Shown: positions 9,207 through 18,216, numbered from the stretch's first letter. The stretch: DNA of 64,000 nt from Meridianimarinicoccus marinus (GCF_040689105.1 NZ_JBFBVU010000007.1:1-64000), one strand, 5' to 3'. Numbers and translations: made by a program. The notes: a model not told the origin generated them from the sequence alone.

Positions 9207-9243
9207 CTTCCTGACCTTTGATCTTGAAGCAAAGGTCAGGAAG
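9207..9243 (+). terminator. Perfect 14-bp stem hairpin between two outer-membrane protein genes
   Basis: CTTCCTGACCTTTG (9207-9220) is exactly complementary to CAAAGGTCAGGAAG (9230-9243), with a 9-base loop. It is followed by AAAATATT rather than a T run. It could be a processing or attenuation hairpin, or a weak terminator after the 8394 gene. The next start codon is at 9275. Confidence 0.55.
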
Positions 9244-9274
9244 AAAATATTCGAACAAACAAGGATCGACCGGA

Positions 9275-10456
9275 ATGGGAGCAGATTGCACTTGGACTGC
9301 GTACAGGTTGCGGAACTGCCTTGCCGCCTTCGCGGCATTCTGTGTGGGCGCAGCCGGACCAGGATCCGCCATTGCAGCTGACGCAGCCTTGAGGCCGGCG
9401 ACGAAGACCGCGGGAGCCGTCGTCGATTCCGATTTCGGATTTCGAGCGGGGTCAACTATTCTCGCTCCGATCCCGTTCACAAACGATGTTATCGGTTCTG
9501 GCCTCACCCTTGGTGCCGGGTATCTCTTCACCTTGCCGGGTTCGAAACCCTCCGGCTTGGGTCTTGGCTACATGCAGACTTCGAACGGAACAGTCGGCTA
9601 CGGTCTCGGTGGGATCGTCAATTTTGCAGATGGCAGGTGGACACTGGGAGCCGCAGCCGTAGATGGCGACATCAACTACGATCTTCCGGTCGTGTTACCT
9701 TTCCTTGGTGAGCAAGACATTTCGCTCAGGCAGTCTTTGACAGGAGGCGGTGTCCAGCTTGGCTATAATTTCACGCCGCAATTCGAAGCCTCGGCAACAC
9801 TTGCTTATGTGGACACAGTGATCGAGCTTGACAGCGATCTCATCGATGAACTTCCGGGCTTCCTGCAGCCCGATCTCGACACCGAACTTGGTCGCCTGAC
9901 CTTCGATCTCAAATACGACACAAGGGACGATACATTTTATCCGACGTCGGGTGTTGTCGGTTCTGCCGCGATCACCTTTGCGGAGGAAATCGACTCCGTC
10001 TTCAACGATCGATTTCAACTCGATGATCGCTCTTACATGAAAAACGTCCTTTCACTATCCGGCTACCAGTCGGTGGGAGAGAACGGCGTTATTGCTGGGA
10101 AGGCCGTGTTTTGCGGCGCTTCCGACAATGCACCTTTTTTCGACACCTGCGGCGTTGGCTTCGTCGATGGTGCAAGGGGGTTCTCGGCGCTGAGCTATCT
10201 TGAGGATTATTCCGCCTCTGCGCAGGTTGAATTCCGGGGCCGACTGTCCCAGCGAATTGGTTACGTGGCTTTTGCCGATGTAGGCGGCGGAGGAGGCAGC
10301 ATTCGAGACATCTCCACTGACAATGGCGGCTACGCCGGCGGCCTTGGTGTCAGGTTTCGCCTTTCGCAACAATTCGCACTGGATTACTCGGCGGATTACG
10401 CCATCAACAATGACGGAGACGGGTTCCTCTATCTATATCTGGGACAGCGCTTCTGA
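9275..10456 (+). CDS. BamA/TamA-type (Omp85-like) outer-membrane protein
   Basis: A 393-residue exported protein with a signal peptide (cut near GSAIAAD, residue 35). The remaining sequence is strand-rich and resembles the 16-strand barrel of bacterial surface-antigen (Omp85) proteins: LGRLTFDLKYDTRDDTFYPT is the typical conserved segment, and the end LYLYLGQRF is a barrel signature. No POTRA domains fit in the short N-terminus, so this is a short barrel-only member. Start chosen at 9275 (AAGGA upstream). Its stop and the ABC ATPase start overlap (TGATG), which links it to the transporter rather than to general barrel assembly. Confidence 0.75.
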   Translation: MGADCTWTAYRLRNCLAAFAAFCVGAAGPGSAIAADAALRPATKTAGAVVDSDFGFRAGSTILAPIPFTNDVIGSGLTLGAGYLFTLPGSKPSGLGLGYMQTSNGTVGYGLGGIVNFADGRWTLGAAAVDGDINYDLPVVLPFLGEQDISLRQSLTGGGVQLGYNFTPQFEASATLAYVDTVIELDSDLIDELPGFLQPDLDTELGRLTFDLKYDTRDDTFYPTSGVVGSAAITFAEEIDSVFNDRFQLDDRSYMKNVLSLSGYQSVGENGVIAGKAVFCGASDNAPFFDTCGVGFVDGARGFSALSYLEDYSASAQVEFRGRLSQRIGYVAFADVGGGGGSIRDISTDNGGYAGGLGVRFRLSQQFALDYSADYAINNDGDGFLYLYLGQRF

Positions 10457-11187
10457 TGTTGCCGGAAATCGGACTCCGGCATAGGCGAGAGTTGATCGGC
10501 AGTGGCGCGAAAGTCCTGAACGTCACCAAGCTTGAGTACGCCTGGAAAAAGGGAGATGTGCCTGTTCTGCGGATCGACGCGCTTGGCCTCGAGAAGGGGG
10601 AACGCGTTTTCCTCCGTGGTCCAAGCGGATCAGGAAAGTCGACGCTACTGGCAGCGATTGCCGGAGTCGTCGATATACCGACGGGGAGCATCTCTGTTGC
10701 CGGAACTGACGTCGGACAACTCAGGAGCGGTGCACGGGATCGGTTTCGAGTCGATCACGTCGGATTGATCTTCCAGATGTTCAACCTGATCCCTTGGCAA
10801 TCGGCATTGGAAAACGTTCTGATGCCCTGCCGCTTCTCTCGACGCCGTCGTGAGCGGACGGGCGCAGATCCGAAGCTATCCGCTCTGCGATTGCTCGACG
10901 AACTCGGATTGTCAGACCCCGCGCTGGTTTCCGCGCTAGCCATGTCATTGAGTGTTGGCCAGCAGCAGAGGGTTGCGGCAGCACGCGCGCTCATCGGGGC
11001 GCCTGAACTGATACTGGCGGATGAACCAACGTCAGCACTCGACGAAGATGCAAAAACATCCTTTCTGGACCTGCTGAAACGAGAATGTGAATCGGTGGGG
11101 TCTGCCTTACTTTTTGTAAGCCATGACAGGTCGCTGGAAGAGGGCTTCGATCGCGTGTTGGATATTGCCGAGGTCAACAAGGTATGA
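10456..11187 (+). CDS. ABC transporter ATP-binding protein (LolD/MacB type)
   Basis: A 243-residue ATPase. Walker A is GPSGSGKS at residues 55-62, the Q-loop is IFQMFNLIPW near 105-114, the signature is LSVGQ at 165-169 (V replaces the usual second G position), Walker B is LILADE at 185-190 and the H-loop is SHD. This subfamily works with FtsX/MacB-type permeases that drive export or extraction from the inner membrane rather than classical uptake. It is coupled at both ends: TGATG with the upstream barrel gene and ATGA with the permease gene. Confidence 0.9.
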   Translation: MLPEIGLRHRRELIGSGAKVLNVTKLEYAWKKGDVPVLRIDALGLEKGERVFLRGPSGSGKSTLLAAIAGVVDIPTGSISVAGTDVGQLRSGARDRFRVDHVGLIFQMFNLIPWQSALENVLMPCRFSRRRRERTGADPKLSALRLLDELGLSDPALVSALAMSLSVGQQQRVAAARALIGAPELILADEPTSALDEDAKTSFLDLLKRECESVGSALLFVSHDRSLEEGFDRVLDIAEVNKV

Positions 11188-12491
11188 AGACCACGCTCTC
11201 CCTGGCTGTTGGAAGCCTATGGAACCGGCGTTTCGTGGCGGCCCTCACCGTTCTTGCGATCGCACTCAGTGTATTTCTGGTGATCGGCGTCGAGCGATTG
11301 CGTGTTTCCGCGAAAGAGAGTTTCGCTAACTCGGCATCGGGCATCGATCTGATTGTGGCGTCGCGCGGCAATCCGGTGCAGGTCCTCATGGCGACGGTCT
11401 TTGGGGTGGGTTCGACTGGACCGGGCATCGACTGGGACACCTACGAGATGGTCGAGGCCCTGCCGCAGGTGGCTTGGGCTGTACCGATTGCGATGGGCGA
11501 CAACCACCGCGGCTATCCGGTTGTAGGCACAACGCCTGCATATTTCGAGCATTTCAGACATAGCAACGGAAGACCGCTCGCTTTCACATCAGGTCATTCC
11601 TTCTCGGAGGCAGACGGCGCTGTTATCGGAGCAGAGATCGCCACGCGTTTTGGCTATGAGATTGGCGCGACTATAGTCAATGCACATGGCGCAGGCGAGG
11701 TGGCCTTCGATCTGCACGACGAGGCCCCCTTTGTCGTCGCAGGAATTCTCATGTCGACGGGCACGACCGTGGATCGCATGGTTTTCGTGTCGCTGGAGGG
11801 GTTCGACCAACTGCACGCCGAAAAAACCAAAAGTGTCGATCCGTTCGGGCAGGAAACCAGCGCCAAATACGATCACGCCGAGGACGCGACAGACAGCGTT
11901 GAGGCCGACCATCACGATCACGATCACGCCCATGAACCTGACAAGATCAACGCGATCTATGTCGGGCTGGCCGATCGCGGCGCGGTCCTTTCCATCCAAA
12001 GAGCCATTTCGGAATATCCCGCAGAACCTCTCAGCGCCGTGCTTCCAGCTATGGCGTTGATTGAACTCTGGTCGATCACCGGCGCAGCGGAGCAGGTCAT
12101 TGTGTTGATGGCATCGGCTGTCGCCTTGGCTGGTATCGTGGCGATGGTCGTCATGCTTTCGGCCTCGCTGGAGGTGCGCCGACGCGAATTCGCGATCCTT
12201 CGCTCCGTTGGAGCCACGCCCTTCCGCATCTTCTCTCTTATCGTTCTCGAAGCGGGGCTCGTGACGTCGGCGGGCCTGCTACTGGGATTGGTTTTGCTCG
12301 GAGCCCTGACTGAAATGTTGGAGCCGGTGCTTCTTAGCCGGTTTGGACTGCAGGTCGACGCAAGCGCATCTCTGTTGCGTGAAAGCTGGTTGTTGCTCGC
12401 GATTTTGGTGGCCGGACTGGCCGCCAGCTTTGTGCCGGCCCTCCGGGTCTATCGAATGACATTGGCCGATGGTCTATCCTTCAGGCTGTAA
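11184..12491 (+). CDS. FtsX-type ABC permease with histidine-rich periplasmic loop
   Basis: A 435-residue protein with one N-terminal membrane segment (about 17-36), a large periplasmic domain and three C-terminal membrane segments (from about 290), the layout of FtsX/MacB permeases. Residues 231-250 contain a cluster of seven His and several Asp (ADHHDHDHAH), a likely metal-binding tract. Together with the neighbouring ATPase and DUF3299 gene this resembles zinc-responsive ABC clusters such as the Zrg-type systems of Vibrio. That link is from general knowledge of gene neighbourhoods, and the transported metal is inferred. No separate DUF2796 His-rich protein is present; the tract is inside the permease instead. 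Confidence 0.85.
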   Translation: MKTTLSLAVGSLWNRRFVAALTVLAIALSVFLVIGVERLRVSAKESFANSASGIDLIVASRGNPVQVLMATVFGVGSTGPGIDWDTYEMVEALPQVAWAVPIAMGDNHRGYPVVGTTPAYFEHFRHSNGRPLAFTSGHSFSEADGAVIGAEIATRFGYEIGATIVNAHGAGEVAFDLHDEAPFVVAGILMSTGTTVDRMVFVSLEGFDQLHAEKTKSVDPFGQETSAKYDHAEDATDSVEADHHDHDHAHEPDKINAIYVGLADRGAVLSIQRAISEYPAEPLSAVLPAMALIELWSITGAAEQVIVLMASAVALAGIVAMVVMLSASLEVRRREFAILRSVGATPFRIFSLIVLEAGLVTSAGLLLGLVLLGALTEMLEPVLLSRFGLQVDASASLLRESWLLLAILVAGLAASFVPALRVYRMTLADGLSFRL

Positions 12492-12509
12492 CCCATGGGA
12501 GACGTGTCC

Positions 12510-13163
12510 ATGAATATCGTCCAACGTACTATTTCGGTTAGCATTCTCGCACTCCTCATCAGTGCGTCCACGTGCCTGGGAGCAGCACTTCAGATCGGTT
12601 GGGACGACCTCGCTCCTCCACCAGCAACGTACGAGAATCCCTTCGCAAACCTTACAAATGAGCAACTCGATGATCTGAGAACGGTTCTTCGCGCGCAATC
12701 CTTCGCGGAGGATGAACTCACGGACGAACTGCTGACAAGCGCCGAAGCTGCCCGCCTGCGCTTGAAGGCACAGGACCTGGACATAGATTGGCTGTTCGAA
12801 CAGCGCCAAATGATCATGGAGAAGCGACGAGAGGAGGCGGTTTCGACGCGCCCGGATATGATCGGGTCGGAAATCCGGATGCCGGGCTATCTGCTTCCGC
12901 TCGATCTCAAAGATGGTCGCGCTGTCGAGTTCCTTCTTGTTCCCACAGTGGGGGCTTGTATCCATACGCCGCCGCCGCCGCCGAACCAGATGGTGCATGT
13001 CCGCTATCCCGCCGGGGTCGAGGTTGCGGGCCTTTACACGCCGATCTGGATCAGCGGCACACTTTCGTCGAACCTGTCGGAACAGACCGTCCGGTATTCC
13101 GACGGCGAGGCCCGGATCGAGGTGAGTTACGCAATGACCGCTGATCTTGTTGAGCCATTCTGA
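12510..13163 (+). CDS. DUF3299 exported protein (second copy)
   Basis: A 217-residue protein with a signal peptide (to about residue 24) and the DUF3299 signature ACIHTPPPPPNQMVHV. The ATG at 12510 is preferred over the one at 12495 because GGGAG lies 8 bases before it. It directly follows the permease gene, the position DUF3299 genes often take beside this type of ABC transporter. It is a paralogue of the protein at 6142 but has a shorter N-terminal helical region. Likely a periplasmic partner of the transporter; biochemical role unknown. Confidence 0.8.
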   Translation: MNIVQRTISVSILALLISASTCLGAALQIGWDDLAPPPATYENPFANLTNEQLDDLRTVLRAQSFAEDELTDELLTSAEAARLRLKAQDLDIDWLFEQRQMIMEKRREEAVSTRPDMIGSEIRMPGYLLPLDLKDGRAVEFLLVPTVGACIHTPPPPPNQMVHVRYPAGVEVAGLYTPIWISGTLSSNLSEQTVRYSDGEARIEVSYAMTADLVEPF

Positions 13164-13181
13164 TGCGCCATTCTCGACAGG

Positions 13182-15110
13182 GTGCCCGAAGATGATACCG
13201 CGATGTCGCGATTGATCCGTGTTCTGGTTCTGGGACTGGCGGTTATCGGCCTGATTGCGGCTGTGACGGCCACCCTATCTGTATCTACACTGGGTAGCGC
13301 TCGGTCATTCGAAGCGGATCTACCGGCTGTGCGAACTGAGTCTCCAAAGCAAACCTTGGCGACATTCTCCACTCTAAAGGCGTTGTTGGAAGAATCGTTG
13401 GAGCGGTACCAGAGCGCACGCACGAGCGAGGAATTCGATCGTATCGTTTTCCTTACCGATGAACTCACCTCCCTCATAGATCTGACTGACCAACCGGACG
13501 CCGTCAAACAGCGCAATGGCTTGCTGACTGCAATGGTGCTTCTGGACATCTGGGACATTATCCCACCATTAGATCTCGATACAGTACCGGACAAATCTGC
13601 CATGATCGGCGATGGGCTTGGGGCATACGTTGTTCCCAACACTCCAATACGCCTCTCGCGCGTCGATGAAGGTGAGCGCGTCGGCGAGTTTTTGTTCGAC
13701 AAAACAACGATACGAACCGCTCCCCGATTTCTGGTCGGACTGGACAGCACAACGACCGCTGAAACTGGAGTGAACTGGAGAGACGAACTCGAGCAATTCG
13801 CCGGGCCGTGGTTACCTGCCACGTGGGTCGGGTCGATCCCTCCATCATTCCAGAAGGATACCTGGGGCACACCGCTTTGGAAGGTTGTCCTCTCGGTGGT
13901 GGCAGGCTTCGTTCTGTTTGTGGCTGCGGCGCTTGTCAGCGCTGCGCTACCCGTTGCGCGGCGTGGCAACCTGTTGCCCCCGGTTTCCAAGCTGATCTAT
14001 TGCGCGTCGATCCTGCCAGTCCTTGTCTTCTTTCACTACCTCCTGACGCGACAGATCAACGTCACCGGCAGATTCGCCGATGGGGCGAACGCATTGTTGG
14101 CTGTCATCTGGTTTGGAACGCTTGCGGCCGTTTTCTGGAATGCAATCCTGGCCTGCGCGGCGGCAATATGGTCTTCGCGAACTGGTTCTGGTGATGATGC
14201 GGGGGACAGTCTTAGTCAGATGCTCGCCCATATGATCGCTCTCATCGGTGCGGTGTGGATCATCGCCTATGGATTGCAAACCCTCGGATTTCCCGCGCTC
14301 AGCGTATTGGCAGGGCTCGGCGTTGGCGGATTGGCTGGTGCCTTGGCAATTCGACCGACACTTGAGAACCTGATCGGTGGATTTGTGCTATACATCGACA
14401 AACCGATCAGAGTCGGAGACTGGTGCGAATTTGGGCCCTACAGCGGGATCGTCGAAAAAATCGGTGTCCGTTCCACAAATGTACGTGCCTTGGATCGCAC
14501 CATAATTTCGATTCCGAACGCCCAGTTCGTAAACATGGAACTAATCAATTGGGCTCGATGCGATCAGATGCTGATCAATCCCACGATCGGTCTGATATAT
14601 AGTACAAGTTCGGATCAGCTGCGGTATGTACTGGCTGAGGCACGCAGAATGGCAATCGCCCATCCCAGGATCGATAGCGATACCGTCCGGATCCGATTTG
14701 CGGGCTATGGCGAATCTTCTTTGAACATCGATATCAGAGTCTACGCGCAGGTGACGGAATGGAACGATTTCTTTGCCATTCGGGAAGATTTTCTTCTGCG
14801 CCTGAAGGACATCGTTGAGAGCGCGGGTACGTCTTTCGCTTTCCCCTCTCGCACGCTCTACGTTTCGCGGGACACTCCCCGTGATCCACAGAAAACTGTC
14901 GATGCGGAAGATGCGGTCGATGAATGGCGCCGAAGCAAAGAGTTGCCATTTCCCTGGTTCTCATCGGCGGAACGAGAGAAGATGAACAACAGCTTGCGGT
15001 ACCCTCCACACGGTTCGCCCGACGGCATCCCGGATGAGGTCGAATCGACCTCGGGCAGCGAACCGCTTACGACAAAAGCCGGAGATTCCCCGTCCCATTC
15101 AGGCGATTGA
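13182..15110 (+). CDS. Large MscS-family mechanosensitive channel
   Basis: About 640 residues. An N-terminal hydrophobic segment and a periplasmic region are followed by several membrane segments (from about residue 240). The MscS pore and beta domain follow: LSVLAGLGVGGLAGALAIRP is the glycine/alanine-rich pore helix, then NLIGGFVLYIDKPIRVGDWC, and IISIPNAQFVNMELINWAR. It is longer than E. coli MscS (286 residues), like YnaI/MscK-type channels. The C-terminal 90 residues are charged and probably disordered. The start is GTG at 13182 or ATG at 13203; neither has a strong ribosome site. It ends the cluster that began at 1990. Confidence 0.87.
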   Translation: MPEDDTAMSRLIRVLVLGLAVIGLIAAVTATLSVSTLGSARSFEADLPAVRTESPKQTLATFSTLKALLEESLERYQSARTSEEFDRIVFLTDELTSLIDLTDQPDAVKQRNGLLTAMVLLDIWDIIPPLDLDTVPDKSAMIGDGLGAYVVPNTPIRLSRVDEGERVGEFLFDKTTIRTAPRFLVGLDSTTTAETGVNWRDELEQFAGPWLPATWVGSIPPSFQKDTWGTPLWKVVLSVVAGFVLFVAAALVSAALPVARRGNLLPPVSKLIYCASILPVLVFFHYLLTRQINVTGRFADGANALLAVIWFGTLAAVFWNAILACAAAIWSSRTGSGDDAGDSLSQMLAHMIALIGAVWIIAYGLQTLGFPALSVLAGLGVGGLAGALAIRPTLENLIGGFVLYIDKPIRVGDWCEFGPYSGIVEKIGVRSTNVRALDRTIISIPNAQFVNMELINWARCDQMLINPTIGLIYSTSSDQLRYVLAEARRMAIAHPRIDSDTVRIRFAGYGESSLNIDIRVYAQVTEWNDFFAIREDFLLRLKDIVESAGTSFAFPSRTLYVSRDTPRDPQKTVDAEDAVDEWRRSKELPFPWFSSAEREKMNNSLRYPPHGSPDGIPDEVESTSGSEPLTTKAGDSPSHSGD

Positions 15111-15170
15111 TAAAAGGTCGTTGCAACAATCGGCTGGGACGCCAATCTCAAGCCGGGTGTCCCCGAACCG

Positions 15171-15650
15171 TCACCCCACCTTCGCGCACCAGAACGACGT
15201 GTGATCGGCGGCGACATACCCATCCGCCGCTCGGAAATACCCCTGCAGCTCGACGGTATCTCCGGCGCTGAGCACCACCATGGTCTGAAGCCAGAGCGAA
15301 GTGGCCTCAGAGACATGTGCGCCGGAGATCTCGCCGAACGAGCCCTTGATCTCCGTCGTGCCGTTCAGCACGAGCCGCCCGCGCATCCTCGCCGTGGCAC
15401 TGGCGTTGACCTTGTAGAGCAGCGTCGCGCCGAAGAGGTAGGTGCCATCGACGGGTGCTGTGAACAGGTTGGTCCCGGCATCGAAACAGCCCTGATCATT
15501 GTAGTCGGTGCTGTTGAGGCCGATCTTCGCCCATGTCCCGCCGACGTAGTTGTCGTAGTTGTAGTACGCCTTGAAGCGCGGCAGCCGGGGCTGGTCGACG
15601 ATGCCGGTGGCATTGTCGACGCTGAGTCCGTCGACGAAGGTGCTCCCGCC
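15171..15650 (-). pseudogene. Phage tail-fibre-like (C1q-like) C-terminal fragment
   Basis: On the minus strand an open frame from about 15650 to the stop at 15171 reads GGSTFVDGLSVDNATG and then a C1q-like jelly-roll segment: LFTAPVDGTYLFGATLLYKV, then GDTVELQGYFRAADGYVAAD. There is no convincing start codon and the upstream part is missing, so this is the tail end of a fibre or tail gene left by a prophage. Only the last 71 residues follow an ATG (15386). A related shorter fragment ends at 48366 in the second element. Confidence 0.65.
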
Positions 15651-15726
15651 GGTTGGTAGCCCTGCATGCGGTTTCCCTGGGCTGGAAATCGAGGCATTCT
15701 TCGGCCGAACATGTTGGGAGACACCA

Positions 15727-16188
15727 ATGGCCGACCTTCGAAAGCAAAAGGCATATTCCTACCGGGAAGACCCCGACATACCGGACTTCGATGATGGCGG
15801 GCCGATCGCTGTCATGGATGGCGCGTGTGCCCTGTGTTCCTGGGGGGCCCGCACCATCGTCCGGCTGGATCGCTCCGGAGATTTTCGGATCTGCCCGGTC
15901 CAGTCTTCGACCGGAACGGCTCTGGTCCGGCACTACGGTCTGGAGCCCGACGATCCAGAGACCTGGCTGTTCCTGGACAACGGTCGGGCCTGGTCGGGAA
16001 TGGAGGCGATCATCCGGATCGGCGAATGCACGGGTGGTCTTGGGCATCTTGCCTCGGTGATGCGTGTGGTTCCCCGCCATGGCCGCGCGTGGATCTATCG
16101 CCGGATTGCCCGCAATCGCTATCGGTTCGGCCGTTCCGACATGTGCGCCTTGCCTGACCCTGAACTGAAGCGCCGGCTCATGACCTGA
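15727..16188 (+). CDS. DCC-family (DUF393) thiol-disulfide oxidoreductase-like protein
   Basis: A 153-residue protein with the DUF393 signature DGACALCSWGAR near residue 31, a thioredoxin-like CxxC motif, followed by a helical core and the usual ending with a short basic region (IYRRIARNRYRFG). The family is predicted to act in thiol-disulfide chemistry but is mostly uncharacterised. Start at 15727 is supported by GGGAG upstream. It sits between a tail-fibre fragment and the resolvase of element A, opposite in direction to both, and has no counterpart in element B. Confidence 0.82.
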   Translation: MADLRKQKAYSYREDPDIPDFDDGGPIAVMDGACALCSWGARTIVRLDRSGDFRICPVQSSTGTALVRHYGLEPDDPETWLFLDNGRAWSGMEAIIRIGECTGGLGHLASVMRVVPRHGRAWIYRRIARNRYRFGRSDMCALPDPELKRRLMT

Positions 16189-16213
16189 ATGCCGGTTCTT
16201 GGTTCCAGTTTAT

Positions 16214-16885
16214 TCAATGACCTTCGATCCGCTTCACAATATTTCGCACGTTGGAGGCGTGCCAATGCCCGCCCCGGCGGGTCTGGATGCCGCGTCGGTT
16301 CAGTTCCCTGGCCATGGCCCGCAGGGAGGTGTGGCCCTGCGCCCTGACGTCGGTGACCACCTCGGCCATTCCTTCGGCGAAGGCGTCCGCGTTGGCCCTG
16401 ACCGTGGCCCGCAAGTGCGCGCCGCCCTGCCCGGCCCGCCGGAGCGCGGCGGCACCATTGGGGTTTCCCAGTTTCACGCCACGGGCCTTGGCGGCGGCCA
16501 GCGCCTCTTTCGTGCGGCGGGAGATCGCCTCGCGTTCGGCTTGCGCCACCAGCGCCATGATGCCGACGGTCAGGTCGTTGGCCTCGGGCAGGTCCACGGC
16601 AAGGAAATGTACACCCGAATCGCGCAGTGTCAGCAGGAAGGCGGCGTTGCGCGACAGCCGGTCGAGCTTGGCGATGATCAGCGTCGCGCCAGTGAGTCGT
16701 GCAAGATCAAGCGCTCCTGTCAGCTCCGGCCGGTCGCCGCGGGTGCCGCTCTCCACTTCGGTGAAGCGGGCGATGAGGATGGCACTGCGCTCTTCGACGA
16801 AGATGTCGATGGCCCTGCGCTGTGCATCGAACCCGAGGCCGCTCTGGCCTTAACGCGCGGTTGAGACGCGCTCGTAAGCGATCAA
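16214..16885 (-). pseudogene. Serine resolvase/invertase broken by an in-frame stop (element A copy)
   Basis: The frame contains a resolvase N-terminus LIAYERVSTAR from a TTG at 16885, with the catalytic serine in ERVST. A TAA at 16852-16850 interrupts it exactly where GQSGLGFDAQRRAIDIF continues. Restoring a glutamine codon (CAA to TAA change) would give an uninterrupted protein of about 220 residues. The remainder (ATG at 16756, 180 residues) keeps KLDRLSRNAAFLL and the C-terminal HTH (TSLRAMARELNRRGI) but lacks the catalytic serine. The copy in element B carries the same stop. The last codons (RNIVKRIEGH) differ from that copy. Confidence 0.78.
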
Positions 16886-17039
16886 GCGTGGTGGCCGGGA
16901 ACCGGGCGTATGGGAAGAAAGGAGCCTGGTAGAGGACGACGAGCGGAGAGTTCGGGCTCTGCGTTGCATGTACAAACCTGCCTGACCTTCGTTGCGCAGC
17001 TTTGGTCATGGCTCGGAACGCTCCGAATGCGTAGGGATT

Positions 17040-17573
17040 TCAGAGATCTGCGTCGAGGTCGCAGGTCAGTGTCTGTCCCATCTTCGGGACCTCGGGCGTG
17101 CGAGCGTCGTACATGGGCTCTTCGCGCAGGATGCCGTCCGCGTCCCGGTAGACCGCCACCAGGCGGATATCCGTCACCGCTTCGGCCGCGGTGCCCGGCT
17201 CCATCCGGGGCACCCGGCTGCGCGCCGCCGGGGTCAGGCCCAGTTCGGTCATGTAGCGGCCCATCAGTTCCATCTGCTTGTTCGACACCGCCAGCCAGGG
17301 CGATTGCTGCACGTAGCCGCTCGGGGCTTTCAGCAGCATCGGGGTCGTGGCCAGTTTCTGCTCGGCCTCCACCCAGCGTCCATAGGCCTGGCAGTAGGCC
17401 GCCAGCGCCGCCCGGTCCGCCAGGGTCAGCAGTCCGGCCGCATGCAGCGGCGTGGCGAGACGGCGCCATTCCCGGCGTGCCGCAGCGCTCAGATGGGCCG
17501 GACAGCGCGGCAGGGCCTCCAGGGGCGTGGCGGCCAGGGTCGCGGCCCGGGGTATGGGTTTGCGGCCTCTCAC
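17040..17573 (-). CDS. P27-family phage terminase small subunit-like protein 1
   Basis: A 177-residue protein matching the P27 small-terminase pattern: basic start MRGRKPIP, then LSAAARREWRRLATPLHAAG, and AALAAYCQAYGRWVEAEQKL. The small subunit normally recognises phage DNA for packaging with a large terminase. No large subunit is present here. It overlaps the upstream paralogue (17570-18073) by four bases, ATGA style. Identical copy at 49558-50091. Confidence 0.83.
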   Translation of the reverse strand: MRGRKPIPRAATLAATPLEALPRCPAHLSAAARREWRRLATPLHAAGLLTLADRAALAAYCQAYGRWVEAEQKLATTPMLLKAPSGYVQQSPWLAVSNKQMELMGRYMTELGLTPAARSRVPRMEPGTAAEAVTDIRLVAVYRDADGILREEPMYDARTPEVPKMGQTLTCDLDADL

Positions 17574-18073
17574 CGGGATGCCCGGGGGCTGTCGAAGATG
17601 GCGAAGGGATCATTGTCATCCACGACGGCATCGGCGCTCACGCGCGTCCGCGCCGAGGGGGTCAGCCCGAACTCGCTGGCATAGCGCACCATGTCCGCCA
17701 TGGCCTTGTTCGCCGCCCCCACCAGCGGGTTCTGGATGGCGTTGCCGGTCTTGGTGCGCAGCATCAGCCCCTCGGTGAGCGCGTCTTTGGCCGCCACGCG
17801 GGCCAGCGCACGTTCTGCCGCGACCCAGCGGCCATAGGCCTGGCAATAGGCGGCCAGCGCCGCCCGGTCGAGGTCGCTCATCAGGCCAAGATCGACCACC
17901 TTCACGACCACCCGGTCCCATTCCTGGCGGGCGGCATCGGTCAGGTGGTCGGGCACATCGGGGCGTGCAACCTCGGGGCGCGGCTCATTCGGGTTCAGGC
18001 GATGCTTGCGCGCCGTGCCAGCCAGCACCTTCAGCTTCGTGGGTTTCGTCCTGGGTCCGCGCGGCGCCATCAT
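17570..18073 (-). CDS. P27-family phage terminase small subunit-like protein 2
   Basis: A 167-residue paralogue of the adjacent gene, with LTDAARQEWDRVVVKVVDLG and AALAAYCQAYGRWVAAERAL at matching positions. Two different P27 proteins in tandem is unusual for a packaging module, where one is enough. They may have been kept for another DNA-binding role or be leftovers of two phages. Start at 18073 (MMAPRGPRTKPTK). Identical copy at 50088-50591. Confidence 0.83.
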   Translation of the reverse strand: MMAPRGPRTKPTKLKVLAGTARKHRLNPNEPRPEVARPDVPDHLTDAARQEWDRVVVKVVDLGLMSDLDRAALAAYCQAYGRWVAAERALARVAAKDALTEGLMLRTKTGNAIQNPLVGAANKAMADMVRYASEFGLTPSARTRVSADAVVDDNDPFAIFDSPRASR

Positions 18074-18216
18074 CGGCCTCCATCGATGTCAGTCATGCCG
18101 CGACCCCCGGTTCGAATTGTGGCCGCGTCTGCACAGGGCGGGAGGGGCGGTTGTCGGCCCGATCCCCCGGAAGATCGACCCACCCCCCGGGGCACAGGTG
18201 CGGCGCAGGCTATCGC

